The position numbers and the translations under genes are program-made. The notes below the pieces were generated by a model that was not told the origin of the DNA, did no database searches, and saw only the letters and a program-made list of their open reading frames with translations. DNA of 64,000 nt, taken from positions 806,001-870,000 of the forward strand of contig NZ_VDND01000001.1 of NCBI RefSeq assembly GCF_007665395.1, read 5' to 3'. The DNA is from Pseudomonas oryzihabitans. Lineage in GTDB: Bacteria > Pseudomonadota > Gammaproteobacteria > Pseudomonadales > Pseudomonadaceae. Position 1 is the first letter of the stretch. Each line of letters starts with the position of its first letter. Below, piece after piece: positions 62,259 to 64,000 of this stretch.

Positions 62259-63908
62259 ATGATTCGCATCAACGAACTGTCTCTGCCGCTTGACCACACC
62301 CCCGCCGAGCTGCGCCAGGCCATCCTGGAGCGCCTGAAGCTGCGCGACGCCGACCTCCTCGATTTCACCGTGTTCAAGCGCAGCTACGATGCGCGCAAGA
62401 AGAACAGTGTCATCCTGTTCATCTACATCATCGACCTGGAAGTACGCGACGAGGCGGCGGTGCTGGCGCGCTTCGCCAATGACCTGCACGTACGCCCGGC
62501 GCCGGACACCGGCTACTACCCGGTCGGCCAGGCACCGGCCCAGTTGACCGAGCGCCCGCTGGTAGTGGGGTTCGGTCCTTGCGGCCTGTTCGCCGCCCTG
62601 CTGCTGGCCCAGATGGGCTTCAAGCCCATCGTGCTCGAGCGCGGCAAGGACGTACGGAGCCGCACCAAGGACACCTGGGCGCTGTGGCGCAAGAAGGTGC
62701 TGACGCCCGAATCCAACGTGCAGTTCGGCGAAGGCGGTGCCGGCCTGTTTTCCGACGGCAAGCTCTATAGCCAGATCAAGGATCCGAAATTCTACGCGCG
62801 CAAGGTGATGCACGAATTCGTCCGTGCCGGCGCGCCGGAAGAGATCCTCTACGTCAGCAAGCCGCACATCGGCACCTTCCGCCTGACCGGCGTGGTCGCG
62901 GCCATGCGTGAGGAGATCATCGCCCTCGGCGGCGAAGTCCGCTTCGAGAGCAAGGTGACCGATCTGCTGATCGACGACGGCCAGCTCGAAGGCGTGGTGC
63001 TCGCCAATGGCGAAACGCTGCACAGCCGCCATGTGGTGCTCGCGCTGGGCCACAGCTCTCGCGACACCTTCCGCATGCTGCACCGCCAGGGCGTGTATAT
63101 CGAGGCCAAGCCCTTCGCCGTCGGCTTCCGCATCGAACACCCCCAGGGCATGATCGACGAGGCCCGCCTGGGCAAGTACGCCGGCCACCCGGAACTCGGC
63201 GCCGCCGACTACAAGCTGGTCCATCACGCCAAGAACGGCCGCGCCGTGTACAGCTTCTGCATGTGCCCGGGCGGCACCGTGGTAGCCGCCACCTCCGAGC
63301 CGGGCCGCGTGGTGACCAATGGCATGAGCCAGTACTCCCGCAACGAACGCAACGCCAACTCCGGCATCGTGGTGGGCATCAATCCCAAGCAGGACTTCCC
63401 CGGCAATCCGCTGGCCGGCGTCGAGTTGCAGGAACGCCTGGAATCGCGCGCCTACGAATTGGGTGGCAGCGACTACTCGGCGCCGGGCCAATTGGTCGGC
63501 GACTTCATTCGCGGCGTGCCCTCCACCGCCTTCGGCGAAGTGGAGCCCTCCTACAAGCCCGGTGTTCTCCTGGGTGACCTGGCGCCATCGCTCCCTGCCT
63601 ACGCCATCGAGGCCATTCGCGAAGCCCTGCCCGCCTTCGGCAAGCAGATCCGCGGCTTCGACCGCCATGACGCCATCCTGACCGGCATCGAGACCCGCAC
63701 CTCCTCGCCGGTGCGCATCACCCGCGACAACGAGACGCTGCAGAGCCTGAACCTGCGCGGCCTGTATCCGGCTGGCGAAGGCGCGGGCTACGCCGGTGGC
63801 ATCCTGTCCGCCGGCGTGGACGGCATCAAGGTCGCCGAGGCACTGGCCAAGGCGATGCTGTCGGAAGGCAGCGAGCAAGGTGCTCCACTGGCCCGGGCCG
63901 CTGGCTGA
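62259..63908 (+). CDS. FAD-dependent oxidoreductase, COG2509 type
   Basis: 549 residues. N-terminal ~80 residues form a small added domain (MIRINELSLPLDHTPAELRQ, split at the family boundary), followed by FAD motif VVGFGPCGLFAALLLAQMG at ~100 and YPAGEGAGYAGGILSAGVDG near the end. Conserved protein in gammaproteobacteria with unknown substrate. Start ATG 62259 has AGGA eight bases upstream; a longer frame adds ten residues. The stop overlaps the next gene (TGATG). Confidence 0.85.
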   Translation: MIRINELSLPLDHTPAELRQAILERLKLRDADLLDFTVFKRSYDARKKNSVILFIYIIDLEVRDEAAVLARFANDLHVRPAPDTGYYPVGQAPAQLTERPLVVGFGPCGLFAALLLAQMGFKPIVLERGKDVRSRTKDTWALWRKKVLTPESNVQFGEGGAGLFSDGKLYSQIKDPKFYARKVMHEFVRAGAPEEILYVSKPHIGTFRLTGVVAAMREEIIALGGEVRFESKVTDLLIDDGQLEGVVLANGETLHSRHVVLALGHSSRDTFRMLHRQGVYIEAKPFAVGFRIEHPQGMIDEARLGKYAGHPELGAADYKLVHHAKNGRAVYSFCMCPGGTVVAATSEPGRVVTNGMSQYSRNERNANSGIVVGINPKQDFPGNPLAGVELQERLESRAYELGGSDYSAPGQLVGDFIRGVPSTAFGEVEPSYKPGVLLGDLAPSLPAYAIEAIREALPAFGKQIRGFDRHDAILTGIETRTSSPVRITRDNETLQSLNLRGLYPAGEGAGYAGGILSAGVDGIKVAEALAKAMLSEGSEQGAPLARAAG

Positions 63909-64000
63909 TGAAGCTCGACGACATCAGGAAGCTCCACCAGAAGAAGTACCGCGCCGAATTCGGTCATTTCCTGGTGGAGGGCGAGCACCTGGCGCTGGAG
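63908..64000 (+). CDS. SpoU/TrmH-type RNA methyltransferase, N-terminal part only
   Basis: 31 codons to the window end: MKLDDIRKLHQKKYRAEFG followed by HFLVEGEHLALE, the substrate-binding start of SpoU-family 2'-O-methyltransferases. ATG overlaps the preceding stop by one base. Confidence 0.7.
   Translation, partial: MKLDDIRKLHQKKYRAEFGHFLVEGEHLALE

Noticed and set aside
62238..63878. 546-codon frame opposite the COG2509 protein
   Set aside because: Shadow of a strongly conserved protein; His/Ala/Gly-rich composition expected of such frames.

Overview
The window is high-GC bacterial chromosome of pseudomonad type. This rests on the gapA/edd start region at the left edge with HexR-like sites, an OprD-family porin, REP-like repeats of the GTAGGAGCGGCC type, A-rich AACAACAA motifs at ribosome binding sites (the Crc/Hfq target form of Pseudomonas), and the family content (8-oxoguanine deaminase, RlhA, gamma-glutamyl-polyamine genes). 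The species cannot be fixed from sequence alone. No tRNA, rRNA, insertion sequence, prophage or CRISPR array was seen. The window begins 13 codons into edd (minus strand) and ends 31 codons into a TrmH-type methyltransferase gene.

Layout. 1-4.3 kb: edd (partial), gapA, a 171-bp tandem repeat, scpB, a GlxA-type regulator, a small zinc-ribbon-like protein and a solitary repeat copy. 4.3-13.1 kb: bestrophin-like channel, 8-oxoguanine deaminase, a two-gene CHR transporter, GntP permease, a cyclodeaminase-fold protein with DUF2254, and an amidase-signature enzyme. 13.2-18 kb: a gamma-glutamyl-polyamine cluster (puuD, puuB, puuA) with a divergent LysR gene; puuA carries an in-frame amber stop. 18.2-22 kb: DMT exporter, NUDIX, rlhA. 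22-29.1 kb: IclR, MFS, CoA-transferase and HMG-CoA-lyase-like genes on the minus strand facing a lactonase-like (SMP-30) and a CitMHS transporter gene on the plus strand; the 340-bp gap between them holds two mirror-arranged pairs of a TTCTG-N5-CAGAA palindrome.

29.3-35.8 kb: a run of small accessory genes (GST, FMN flavoprotein, DUF1993, exported BPL-N protein, NIPSNAP) and a MmgE/PrpD protein with a Tat-type leader facing a LysR gene. 36.4-38.6 kb: a chemoreceptor with its own CheW. 38.8-43.8 kb: tcuR-tcuA-tcuB-tcuC, tricarballylate use. 43.9-56.2 kb is the most unusual part: an RpiR regulator, a solute-binding protein, three DUF1989 paralogues, two amino-acid-type ABC permeases with no ATPase gene, an OprD porin, an argininosuccinate-lyase-family enzyme with a signal peptide, a dicarboxylate symporter, a LysR regulator and a FAD amino-acid oxidase/dehydrogenase. 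I infer a scavenging locus in which a compound enters by the porin, is cleaved in the periplasm with release of fumarate, and its nitrogenous part is imported and processed by the DUF1989 proteins; the substrate is unknown.

56.2-64 kb: a solitary flagellin gene far from any flagellar cluster, an exported SnoaL-like protein, a TetR/MFS efflux pair with a 12+12 bp operator, rlmE, a large FAD protein (COG2509 type) and the start of a SpoU-type RNA methyltransferase. Overall the region reads as a catabolic accessory segment: many uptake systems each paired with a local regulator, with catabolite-repression motifs repeated at the transporter and porin genes.
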